From positions 1-36,370 of the forward strand of contig JAUYMU010000073.1 in assembly GCA_030698405.1 (NCBI GenBank): DNA of 36,370 bases, given 5' to 3'. The notes under the pieces were generated by a model, which saw nothing but the letters and a program-made list of their open reading frames with translations, had not been told where the DNA came from and searched no databases. Position 1 is the first letter of the stretch. Each line of letters starts with the position of its first letter. Source of the stretch: Bacteroidota bacterium (lineage in GTDB: Bacteria; Bacteroidota; Bacteroidia; Bacteroidales; Prolixibacteraceae). Made by a program: the position numbers and the translations under genes. Below are positions 27,235 to 34,759 of this stretch, piece by piece.

Positions 27235-28875
27235 ATGATTTCAGTTGATGGACTAACAGTGGAGTTTGGCGGATCGGCCCTTTTTTCGGATATCTCATTT
27301 GTGATCAACGAAAAGGACCGCATTGCATTGATGGGGAAAAACGGGGCAGGAAAATCAACGCTTCTGAAAGTGATTGCAGGGGAAAGAACTCCCAACAAAG
27401 GAAGGGTTTCGGCGCCTAAAGATGCGGTGATTGCTTATTTACCACAGCATTTATTAACCGAAGACAACCGTTCTGTTTTTGACGAAGCTGCGCAGGCTTT
27501 TTCGCGCATTAAAGAAATGGAGCGCGAAATTTCTGCCATGAACGATGAATTGACCACCCGTACCGACTATGAATCAGATTATTACTCTGATTTGATTGAA
27601 CGGGTTTCTACTTTAAGCGAAAAATATTATTCGATTGAAGAGATCAATTACGATGCTGAAGTGGAAAAGATTTTGCTTGGATTGGGTTTCCTGCGCGAAG
27701 ATTTTACCCGCCCGACCAGCGAATTCAGCGGCGGATGGCGGATGCGCATTGAACTGGCCAAAATCCTTTTGCAAAAACCTGACCTGATTTTGCTGGATGA
27801 GCCGACCAATCACATGGACATCGAATCGATTCAGTGGCTGGAAGAATTCCTGATAAACAGTGCCAAAGCAGTAATTGTAATTTCGCACGACCGGGCATTT
27901 ATCGACAACATTACCACACGCACCGTCGAAGTTACGATGGGGCGTATTTACGACTATAAAGTTAACTACTCGCATTACCTTGAATTGCGACGCGAACGCC
28001 GTGAACAGCAACAAAAAGCTTTCGATGAGCAGCAAAAATTCATTGCTGAAACAACTGAGTTCATTGATCGTTTCAAGGGAACTTATTCCAAAACACTTCA
28101 GGTTGGTTCACGGGTAAAAATGCTCGAAAAGCTTGAAATTGTTGAAGTGGACGAAGTTGATTCTTCAGCATTGCGCCTGAAATTTCCGCCATCGCCACGT
28201 TCAGGAAATTACCCTGTAATTGTGGAAGACTTGAGCAAAAGTTATGGCGATCACCTTGTTTTTGCCAATGCTTCGCTGACGATTGAAAGGGGCGAAAAAA
28301 TTGCTTTTGTGGGCAAAAACGGCGAAGGAAAATCGACGCTCGTAAAAGCCATTATGAATGAAATTGATTACGAAGGCAAAATGGCGCTTGGTCACAATAC
28401 CATGATTGGGTATTTTGCACAAAATCAGGCTTCACTCCTGAATGAGGAACTGACTGTTTTCCAGACCATCGACGATGTGGCGGTGGGCGATATCCGCACC
28501 AAAATAAAAGACCTTCTCGGGGCATTCATGTTCGGTGGCGACAATATTTCCAAAAAAGTGAAAGTGCTTTCAGGAGGAGAACGTACCCGGCTGGCAATGG
28601 TGAAACTGCTGCTCGAACCGGTAAACCTGCTGATTTTAGATGAACCGACCAATCACCTCGACATGCGTACCAAAGACATCCTGAAAAGCGCTTTGCAGGA
28701 TTTCGACGGAACGATTATCCTTGTTTCGCACGACCGCGATTTTCTCGACGGACTGGCAACCAAAGTGTATGAATTCGGCAACAAACAGGTGAAGGAACAT
28801 TTGGAGGACATCAAAGGCTTCCTTCTCAAGAAAAAGATGGACAACTTAAAAGAAATTGAACGAACCAAGAAGTAA
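27235..28875 (+). CDS. ABC-F family ATPase (ribosome-associated translation factor)
   Basis: A 546-residue soluble protein with two ABC ATPase domains and no membrane segment. Domain 1: Walker A GKNGAGKST (34-42), signature SGGWR (165-169), Walker B LILLDEPTNHMD (184-195), switch histidine VISHDRAF. Linker: a charged helical region of about 245-300 (LRRERREQQQKAFDEQQKFI) that corresponds to the P-site tRNA-interaction motif. Domain 2: Walker A GKNGEGKST (360-368), signature LSGGERTRL (445-453), Walker B LLILDEPTNHLD (465-476). The subfamily looks close to YdiF/YbiT-like housekeeping factors rather than antibiotic-resistance types, but this cannot be settled by eye. It stands alone with its own promoter and converges on the PIG-L gene. 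Confidence 0.93.
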   Translation: MISVDGLTVEFGGSALFSDISFVINEKDRIALMGKNGAGKSTLLKVIAGERTPNKGRVSAPKDAVIAYLPQHLLTEDNRSVFDEAAQAFSRIKEMEREISAMNDELTTRTDYESDYYSDLIERVSTLSEKYYSIEEINYDAEVEKILLGLGFLREDFTRPTSEFSGGWRMRIELAKILLQKPDLILLDEPTNHMDIESIQWLEEFLINSAKAVIVISHDRAFIDNITTRTVEVTMGRIYDYKVNYSHYLELRRERREQQQKAFDEQQKFIAETTEFIDRFKGTYSKTLQVGSRVKMLEKLEIVEVDEVDSSALRLKFPPSPRSGNYPVIVEDLSKSYGDHLVFANASLTIERGEKIAFVGKNGEGKSTLVKAIMNEIDYEGKMALGHNTMIGYFAQNQASLLNEELTVFQTIDDVAVGDIRTKIKDLLGAFMFGGDNISKKVKVLSGGERTRLAMVKLLLEPVNLLILDEPTNHLDMRTKDILKSALQDFDGTIILVSHDRDFLDGLATKVYEFGNKQVKEHLEDIKGFLLKKKMDNLKEIERTKK

Positions 28876-28900
28876 ACAGTGTTCAGTCGCAGTTGGCAGA
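28876..28900. repeat. Seven-base-phased CAGT repeat after the ABC-F gene
   Basis: CAGT recurs at 28877, 28884, 28890 and (as CAG) 28897, a spacing of 7, 6 and 7 bases. It starts right after the stop codon, in the spacer between two converging genes. Related text is found at 31819-31848. Confidence 0.4.
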
Positions 28901-28936
28901 AAGAAAGAGTCAGTGAAGGTCATTTCTTTAGTGCAT

Positions 28937-29812
28937 TCAGTTTTTCACCAACATTGGGAATATCCTCCTGATTTCTTCGTCATTTGGATAGCTGCCATAT
29001 TCGCAAATTTCAAAGGCTTCGGCGTATTTTGCCTGATTTCCTTTTTCTCCGTACCATTTGATTAATCCGGCCTTCATCTCTTTTGAGAGACTTCCTTTTC
29101 TTTTTTCAGCCAGCCATATAATACGGTCGGCTTCAGTTTCCGGAACACTTGCCAGTTGGCCAGAAGTCCAGGGCAGCCATTCGAAAAATTGAGACTCGTG
29201 TGCCGCCAAAGCATATATTTTCTGTTCAAAAACTTCTGAAATATCCACGACAATATCAGGTCTAAAAGGATTCGGCTGCTGAAACCGATCTTCGGTATAA
29301 AGAAAAACCGGATTTTTTTTTAGCGCTGGCGTTTCAGGAGCGATGTTCGGTACAATGACCAGATAAGCAGCGTCCTGTATGGCAATGGCTGTATTCCGGT
29401 GATCAGGATGGTAGTCATAAGGCCGGTGTCCAATTACCACATCGGCATTCCATTCCCTGATTAGCCGGATAAGTTCCAACCGAAGTTTTAAATCTGGCAT
29501 CAGCAAACCATCATGATTGTCGAGTACTTTGTAGGTAATTCCAAAACGTTTGCCGGCTTCTGCTGCTTCTGATTTTCTGATTTTTGCCAGCACTTCGCCG
29601 CCCTTATTAAAATGTCCGGCATCGCCATTGGTCGCTGAAACAAACAAAACACGATGTCCCATCTTTGCAAACAGAATAGCTGTCCCGCCGGCATCCAGAT
29701 CGCAATCATCAGGATGAGCGCCGATAACTACAACATTAATTTTTTGATCTTGTGAAAAAGTTGTCTGAAGTGAGATTAGAAATAATCCCACAATGATGAT
29801 TCTTTTTATCAT
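28937..29812 (-). CDS. Secreted PIG-L (LmbE-like) family deacetylase
   Basis: A 291-residue zinc-dependent N-deacetylase of the PIG-L/LmbE fold, acting on amino-sugar-type substrates in characterised members. I start at ATG 29812, which begins a signal peptide (KRIIIVGLFLISLQTTFSQ); the frame extends 11 codons into the preceding gene. The metal motif is GAHPDDCDLDAGG (31-43: H33, D35, D36), and the third ligand lies in the second motif YHPDHRNTA (134-142). It is 14 bases after the aldo/keto reductase gene and so probably in one transcript with it. A role in periplasmic sugar or glycoside processing is inferred. The substrate is unknown. Confidence 0.88.
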   Translation of the reverse strand: MIKRIIIVGLFLISLQTTFSQDQKINVVVIGAHPDDCDLDAGGTAILFAKMGHRVLFVSATNGDAGHFNKGGEVLAKIRKSEAAEAGKRFGITYKVLDNHDGLLMPDLKLRLELIRLIREWNADVVIGHRPYDYHPDHRNTAIAIQDAAYLVIVPNIAPETPALKKNPVFLYTEDRFQQPNPFRPDIVVDISEVFEQKIYALAAHESQFFEWLPWTSGQLASVPETEADRIIWLAEKRKGSLSKEMKAGLIKWYGEKGNQAKYAEAFEICEYGSYPNDEEIRRIFPMLVKN

Positions 29813-29826
29813 AGTTTTTATATTTT

Positions 29827-30888
29827 TTATGCACCCAGATCCCATCTCCGGAAATACAATCCCTGACGAACAATTGGCAAAGTTTTGAATTCAATTTCCT
29901 GCATTTCAGCTGCACAAAGAGGAGAAAATTCGGAGGCGATTTTTACATCTTCTTCAATTTGGGCGACATTGTCAACCCCAATAATTGTTGTGCTTACCGG
30001 CAAGCTCATATTGTAAGTCAGCGCTTCTTTGATGGTAATAGTACCGGGTTTTGGTGTACGCAATCGTTCCGGCTGTTCTTCAAGTGGCGGAGGGGTCCAT
30101 GTTGAAATCATCCGTCCGCGTGTTGCAACTTTCATCCCAATAATGGCAATTCCCTGTTTCTGCGCTTCAGGCAGAAGGTAATTTATAAAACTGAGGTAGT
30201 GAATGTCAGCAGCATTAACAGCAAGCAGGATTGAGTCAAACGGATACCTTTTGATCGCTTCCAGAAGTACGAGTGGTTCGAAATGCCCGGTAATGCCGAT
30301 GTTTCGAATCATACCTTCAGTCTTCGCTTTTTCCAAGGCTTTTATTGCGCCGTCAGCAGCAAAAATCTGATCCAGTTGTTCCATTGTCTGAACATTGTGC
30401 AGTTGCCAGGTGTCGAGGTGATCGGTTTGCAGGTTTTTCAAACTTTCTTCGAGCAGGCGCATCGAACCATCAAACTTTCGGTCATGTGTTTTGCTGGAAA
30501 GCCAGACTTCACTGCGTCTGTTTTTCATCACTCGTCCAATATTTAATTGACTGATCCCTCCTCCGTATGATGCGGCAGTGTCGATGTAATTTACACCCAG
30601 ATCGATGGCGCGGTTAATTATTCTCTCCGATTCGGCTTCGGTTCCTTTCATCTCGATGGTTGCCTGGCCACCCAGACTTAAGATTCCAACTTTGTAGCCG
30701 GTTTTCCCAAACGAGCGGGTTGGCATTGCACTATAGGTTCGCTCATTAAAAGGATGTTCATCGTTCTTTTTTACCGGAACCTGTTTGAGAACATTTTCAG
30801 AACCCAATGTATTTATGGCAGTTACAGAAGCGGCGGCAGCCAGACCAGTGCCCAGAAAATTTCTACGGGTAATGTTTTTCTTTTCCAT
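29827..30888 (-). CDS. Tat-exported aldo/keto reductase
   Basis: A 353-residue oxidoreductase. The N-terminus MEKKNITRRNFLGTGLAAAA is a twin-arginine signal, so the folded, probably NADP-loaded enzyme is exported. The reductase tetrad is readable: D103 (NYIDTAASY), Y108, K133 (WLSSKTHD) and H164 (WQLHNVQT). The C-terminal region STTIIGVDNVAQIEEDVKIA is the usual cofactor-binding end. An export signal on an AKR is common in Bacteroidota sugar-related loci. It leads the unit with the PIG-L deacetylase. A -7 match TAAATTTG (minus strand, 30925-30932) lies 37 bases upstream of the start. Confidence 0.92.
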   Translation of the reverse strand: MEKKNITRRNFLGTGLAAAASVTAINTLGSENVLKQVPVKKNDEHPFNERTYSAMPTRSFGKTGYKVGILSLGGQATIEMKGTEAESERIINRAIDLGVNYIDTAASYGGGISQLNIGRVMKNRRSEVWLSSKTHDRKFDGSMRLLEESLKNLQTDHLDTWQLHNVQTMEQLDQIFAADGAIKALEKAKTEGMIRNIGITGHFEPLVLLEAIKRYPFDSILLAVNAADIHYLSFINYLLPEAQKQGIAIIGMKVATRGRMISTWTPPPLEEQPERLRTPKPGTITIKEALTYNMSLPVSTTIIGVDNVAQIEEDVKIASEFSPLCAAEMQEIEFKTLPIVRQGLYFRRWDLGA

Positions 30889-30924
30889 GCTTTTATCTTT
30901 TTAGGTTTAAGAATTCCGAAAATT

Positions 30925-30932
30925 CAAATTTA
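30925..30932 (-). promoter_or_regulatory. Candidate -7 element for the AKR/PIG-L unit
   Basis: TAAATTTG on the minus strand matches TAnnTTTG exactly and is 37 bases before the AKR start. No TTG is seen at the -33 distance. Confidence 0.4.
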
Positions 30933-31034
30933 CATCAATAATTTGATCTTCGCGCTTGAACCAGTTATTTTCATTTTCACCGATGAAAAACAGTCATTCA
31001 ACGAAAAAAATAAATTTTTCTGTAACTCTCTCCA

Positions 31035-31042
31035 TAAATTTG
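31035..31042 (+). promoter_or_regulatory. Candidate -7 element for the head-GIN genes
   Basis: TAAATTTG matches TAnnTTTG exactly, 50 bases before the ATG at 31092. The -33 region is T-rich but has no clear TTG. Confidence 0.45.
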
Positions 31043-31091
31043 GTAACGAAATCGAAATTCAAACGTCTATAAAATCATAAAACTAAAACAC

Positions 31092-31814
31092 ATGAAAACG
31101 AAACACATTCAACTTATTGTGGTCGTGGCATTTTTAACGGTCCTTTTTTCCTCCTGCTGGTTTTTGGGACCATCGGTGAAAGGAAACGGAAATGTAACCG
31201 AAGAAACCAGACAAGTCGATGAATTCGACGAAATTAAAGTAAGCCGTGGAATGAATGTTTATATCACCCAGGGAAGTCCGGCCAAAGTGGTGGTAATTGC
31301 CGACAACAATCTGCATGAAGTAATCGAAACAAAAGTTGAAGGCGGTGTACTGAAAGTATATGTCAATGAAAACATCCGTTGGGCGAAAGAAAAAAAGGTG
31401 ATGGTTACTGTTGATAAACTTTCAGGAGTAGAAGTTACTTCCGGATCAAATGTTTGGTCACAATCGCAAATCATGTCAGAAAATCTTGAACTTAAAGCAA
31501 CTTCAGGAGCAAATATGAAGATGGATGTGAATGCCAAACGCCTGAAAGCGGATTGCTCGTCGGGAGCAAATATTAACCTGTCGGGGCTGGCAAAAGAAGC
31601 CGAACTGGAAACCTCCTCGGGAGCCAATCTGAAAGCTCAGGAATTGAAGGCTGATAATTGTAAAATGCGCGCGTCGAGTGGTGGAAATGTTTATGCAACA
31701 GTGGTGGAACGGTTGGAGGCAAAAGCGTCGAGCGGCGGGAACGTGCACTATTACGGCGAACCTTCTTCGACCGAAATAGATGCCTCTTCAGGAGGAAACG
31801 TTAATCGCAGATAA
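31092..31814 (+). CDS. Head-GIN domain (DUF2807) lipoprotein
   Basis: A 240-residue probable lipoprotein: a hydrophobic signal (about 5-19) ends in the lipobox LFSSC with C22 as the lipidated residue. The mature part starts KGNGNVTEETRQVDEFDEIK and KVSRGMNVYITQGSP, the standard head of DUF2807 proteins. It continues as a right-handed repeat structure in which the turn motif SGSN / SGAN / SGGN recurs seven times (TSGSNVWSQ, TSGANMKMD, SSGANINLSG, SSGANLKAQ, SSGGNVYAT, SSGGNVHYYG, SSGGNVNRR), about every 18-22 residues. The family is common in Bacteroidota and its function is unknown; Pfam's adhesin label is only a guess. A close paralogue follows 80 bases downstream. Confidence 0.88.
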   Translation: MKTKHIQLIVVVAFLTVLFSSCWFLGPSVKGNGNVTEETRQVDEFDEIKVSRGMNVYITQGSPAKVVVIADNNLHEVIETKVEGGVLKVYVNENIRWAKEKKVMVTVDKLSGVEVTSGSNVWSQSQIMSENLELKATSGANMKMDVNAKRLKADCSSGANINLSGLAKEAELETSSGANLKAQELKADNCKMRASSGGNVYATVVERLEAKASSGGNVHYYGEPSSTEIDASSGGNVNRR

Positions 31815-31818
31815 ATAT

Positions 31819-31848
31819 AGTTGGCAGTAACAGTGGTCAGTTATCAGG
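31819..31848. repeat. CAGT-type phased repeat between the two head-GIN genes
   Basis: AGT/CAG words recur every 6-7 bases (AGTTGG-CAGTAA-CAGTGGT-CAGTTAT-CAGG). The word AGTTGGCAG is shared with the spacer at 28891-28899. Confidence 0.4.
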
Positions 31849-31894
31849 AAAAGCAGAAACCGAAATTTGAACAAATACAATCAATATATCAGCC

Positions 31895-32614
31895 ATGAAA
31901 ACAATTAAACTATTTGCACTTATTCTTTTTTCAATTGCTTTATTTCAAAGTTCGGCAGTGCAGGCCGGCAATGCAGGCGGAAATCGCCAGACAAGACAGA
32001 TCAGCGGATTTCACGGAGTTTCGGTAAGCACGGGAATAGATCTTTACCTGACACAGAAAAACGTTGAGGAAGTGGTAGTTGAAGCAGATACCGACGACCT
32101 GGAGAAGATAATTACAAAGGTTGAAGGAGGTATCCTGAAAATTTACATCAAAGAGAAATCATGGTTTAACATGAATTGGAACTCCGCCCCCCGTAAAGTG
32201 TTCGTTTCGTTTAAAACCCTTGATAAGCTGGAAGCATCAGCCGGTTCGGATGTAAATTCACAGGGTATTTTACGACTGGAAAAGCTTGATGTGGATGCCA
32301 GCAGCGGATCGGATATTAAACTCGAACTGGATGTAAATGAATTGAGTGTTGGATCGAGCAGCGGATCGGACATTTCATTGAAAGGAAAAGCCACCAACAT
32401 GCAGGCAAATGCATCGAGCGGAAGCGATATCAATGCGAGCGAACTTCAAACAAAAAAATGCAACGCCAGTGTTTCGAGCGGATCCGATATCAGGATTTAT
32501 GTAACCGACGAGCTTGATGCCAATGCAAGTAGCGGCGGCGAAATTTCCTACACCGGAAATCCTTCGCGAAAAGACATCAACGAATCAAGCGGCGGCAACG
32601 TTCACGGAAGGTAG
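31895..32614 (+). CDS. Head-GIN domain (DUF2807) secreted protein, paralogue
   Basis: A 239-residue protein similar in plan to the gene before it. It begins with a signal peptide (about 1-24, ending AVQAG) and has no lipobox cysteine, so it is probably periplasmic or exported. The head GFHGVSVSTGIDLYLTQKNV parallels the upstream copy, and both share KVEGGxLKxYxxE. The repeat turns here read SGSD rather than SGAN (AGSDVNSQG, SSGSDIKLE, SSGSDISLKG, SSGSDINAS, SSGSDIRIY, SSGGEISYTG, SSGGNVHGR). The acidic turn side suggests a different surface or metal binding. A recent tandem duplication followed by divergence is the simplest explanation. Function is unknown. Confidence 0.88.
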   Translation: MKTIKLFALILFSIALFQSSAVQAGNAGGNRQTRQISGFHGVSVSTGIDLYLTQKNVEEVVVEADTDDLEKIITKVEGGILKIYIKEKSWFNMNWNSAPRKVFVSFKTLDKLEASAGSDVNSQGILRLEKLDVDASSGSDIKLELDVNELSVGSSSGSDISLKGKATNMQANASSGSDINASELQTKKCNASVSSGSDIRIYVTDELDANASSGGEISYTGNPSRKDINESSGGNVHGR

Positions 32615-32620
32615 GATAAG

Positions 32621-32650
32621 TTTCAAGTTCCAGGTTCAAAGTCTCAAGTT
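32621..32650. repeat. Heptad-phased repeat after the second head-GIN gene
   Basis: Four consecutive 7-base units read TTTCAAG, TTCCAGG, TTCAAAG, TCTCAAG (32621-32648), starting 7 bases after the stop codon. Each is a variant of TTTCAAG. Such heptad strings occur between genes in many Bacteroidota from general knowledge. Confidence 0.6.
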
Positions 32651-32842
32651 GTCCATGCCTGAGCTTATAAGGCGGGACTAAAAAATTTCAGAAATAATTA
32701 TATTGAATAATTATCGGTTTGTTACTGATAGGGACTTGCTACGCTTAATTGAAACATTAAAATTATTCAAAAATCTGATCTGACGCCATGCAGATCAACT
32801 AATTACAAATAAATAACAATTAACAATTTAAAAACAGAAACA

Positions 32843-33433
32843 ATGAAAACAATTTTGAAAGTGACTTTAATGTTCGCGTTTGTAGCATTTGCGAACACAT
32901 TATTTGCAGTTGGAAATCTGAAAGTAAACATCATCCCTCTATCCTCTGAGAAAGCGGTCGTAGCAATCTCGAGCCTCACCGACAGCAATCTGAAAATTTC
33001 GGTTACAGATGACATGGGCCGATTGGTTTATTACAAAGAAACAACCACCCCAAGTGCGAATTACAGGCAAGTATATAATTTTTCGAATCTGGAAGTGGGA
33101 AAATACAATCTTTCAGTTGTCAGCGATAACCTCACAGCTGAACTGCCGTTTGAGATTAACCACAAAACGATTACGGTTGGTGAAGAAAAAACAATGCTCG
33201 AACCCTTCTTTACTTACGAAGATGGCTACCTTAAATTTTCCTACCTGAATTTCAACAAAGAAAACGTAACCCTTTACTTTTTTGAAAAAAATCAACTGAT
33301 CTATTCAAAAAAAATAGGGCATGATTTTAATGTAAACAGCGCTTTGAACCTTTCAAAACTGAGAGAGGGAAATTATGTTGCTATTCTTGCTGCCGACGGT
33401 AAAGAATATTCTTATCCGATTGAGATCAGGTAA
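32843..33433 (+). CDS. Secreted protein of unknown function with two similar Ig-like halves
   Basis: A 196-residue protein with a signal peptide (about 1-22, LKVTLMFAFVAFANTLFA). The two halves (about 24-105 and 110-196) have matching patterns. The first has LKISVTDDMGRLVYYKE, later LEVGKYNLSVVSD and ELPFEI. The second has VTLYFFEKNQLIYSKKI, later LREGNYVAILAADG and SYPIEI. This is the strand layout of small Ig-like beta-sandwiches similar in style to T9SS sorting domains, but the family is not recognised and there is no standard sorting signature. It follows the head-GIN pair on the same strand after a 228-base spacer and ends at a terminator. An envelope role is inferred only from location and signal peptide. 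Confidence 0.7.
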   Translation: MKTILKVTLMFAFVAFANTLFAVGNLKVNIIPLSSEKAVVAISSLTDSNLKISVTDDMGRLVYYKETTTPSANYRQVYNFSNLEVGKYNLSVVSDNLTAELPFEINHKTITVGEEKTMLEPFFTYEDGYLKFSYLNFNKENVTLYFFEKNQLIYSKKIGHDFNVNSALNLSKLREGNYVAILAADGKEYSYPIEIR

Positions 33434-33479
33434 AAAATTTGAATCGTCTTGTGAGTTGGTTTTGGATTTCGTTAGTTTA

Positions 33480-33514
33480 AACCTTTCAGGATTTGTTTCC
33501 TGAAAGGTTTTTTT
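33480..33514. terminator. Terminator between the 196-residue protein gene and pgeF
   Basis: AACCTTTCAGGA (33480-33491) pairs perfectly with TCCTGAAAGGTT (33498-33509) around a 6-base loop, followed by a run of T. It ends the plus-strand gene. Its right side overlaps the end of pgeF, which it may also serve. Confidence 0.85.
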
Positions 33515-34286
33515 ATACCAACCTGATGCCGCTCACCATTCTGCCCGTATCGGCTCCATCGCGACGGGCCGAATAGAACAAGTCAGCTTGTTCGAAAGAG
33601 CAAAGTCCCATCAATTCAATATTTTCTTCCGGAATACCAGCTTCCATCAGCAGCGTTTGATTGGCTTCCCATAAATCGAAATAAGCATTTCCTTCATTCA
33701 GCGATGGTTTAAGCAAAGCAGGTGAATTACTGAAATTTGATTTTACAGCCTCAACCACTTCCGGGCCAACTTCGTAGGCGTGCATGTGAATGGAAGGGCC
33801 GATTCCTGCAACGATGTCGGTTTGTTCGCAACCAAACCTTTCAGTCATTTGCTGAACAGTTTTCATGGCAATTTTCGAAATTGTTCCTCGCCAACCGGCA
33901 TGAACCGCTGCAACTACTTTCTTCTGCGGATCGAACAACAGAATAGGCACACAGTCTGCCGTCTGCACACAAATAAATAAACCTGGTTCATTGGTAATCA
34001 GTGCATCTGTTCCTGAAATAGTAGTACTATCTGTTCCTGAAGTCACCTCCACAATATGATCGGAATGTGTTTGTCGGGGAAACATAAACTTTTCGACTTT
34101 CACTTCGCACGAAATTGCCAGTTCTTTGCGGAAACCGGAATAGTCAGCTTCCTGGTCGCCTGTAAAACGTGGTTTGTTGCCCGAAATCCATCCTTCTTTG
34201 GTAGTTATAAAATGGGCGATATCCTTGTATTTTCTAAAACTCTCGAATTTAAAAACCGAAAGCCGTCCCTGAACCATCTTCCTCAT
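33513..34286 (-). CDS. pgeF: PgeF / YfiH-type multicopper-oxidase-fold (laccase-domain) protein
   Basis: A 257-residue protein from ATG 34286 (MRKMVQGRLSVFKFES); the frame extends 16 codons further upstream without family resemblance. The zinc ligands are H74 (FPRQTHSDH), C112 (VQTADCVPI) and H129 (AVHAGWRGT). Other family blocks are ISGTDALITNEPGLFICVQT, IVAGIGPSIHMHAYEVGPEV and the C-terminal FYSARRDGADTGRMVSGIRL. YfiH/PgeF proteins edit misincorporated L-serine in peptidoglycan precursors, and family members also act on purine nucleosides. It is single, converging on the gene before it. Confidence 0.92.
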   Translation of the reverse strand: MRKMVQGRLSVFKFESFRKYKDIAHFITTKEGWISGNKPRFTGDQEADYSGFRKELAISCEVKVEKFMFPRQTHSDHIVEVTSGTDSTTISGTDALITNEPGLFICVQTADCVPILLFDPQKKVVAAVHAGWRGTISKIAMKTVQQMTERFGCEQTDIVAGIGPSIHMHAYEVGPEVVEAVKSNFSNSPALLKPSLNEGNAYFDLWEANQTLLMEAGIPEENIELMGLCSFEQADLFYSARRDGADTGRMVSGIRLV

Positions 34287-34757
34287 CGTTGAAAAATTTT
34301 GGCGCAAGTATAAGCTAAAATGCGGAAAATCCATACGTTTTGAATTGCCATTGAGTCACGAAATACAAAGGTACTCGAAGAATCAAAAATGAATTCTTCG
34401 AGTATTCGCGACTTGTTGTATGAAAATAAAGTAAACCTTAAATATGAGTTTATTCCATTTCAGATACGATCGTTAGAGAAAATCAATGATACCCCGAAAT
34501 AACATCAATAAAAAAGAAATCTTAAAATGCAAAAATTAGGGTTACCTTCAGCGATTCAGGGCATAAAATATTTGTAACTTAGATTCCTAATAGGGATCAA
34601 AAACGGGCAAAGCAGTAGCTGCGGACAATATTTTTTTGCCCACCAACTTAACCTGCCATGTTGTTTTTACATTTGACCTCCTTTGATTTTATTCTGATTG
34701 TATCCATATTCGGGAATGGATTATTTCCGCTACGGTTCTCACACCGTGAGTATCGGG
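34287..34757. other. Intergenic region between pgeF and the insertion sequence
   Basis: This 471-bp stretch has no credible gene. It carries the pgeF leader (34287-34334) and a long hairpin. ACTCGAAGAAT (34373-34383) pairs perfectly with ATTCTTCGAGT (34393-34403), and the arms continue outward imperfectly (AGTCACGAAATA against TATTCGCGACT). The rest to 34757 is AT-rich, with a short CTCAC/GTGAG dyad at about 34738-34750 close to the insertion sequence end. Confidence 0.5.
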
Positions 34758-34759
34758 GA

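Noticed and set aside
31092-32614. DNA tandem repeat in the head-GIN genes
   Set aside because: The periodicity is at the protein level (SSGxx turns) and the DNA copies are diverged, so it is domain structure and not a DNA repeat.
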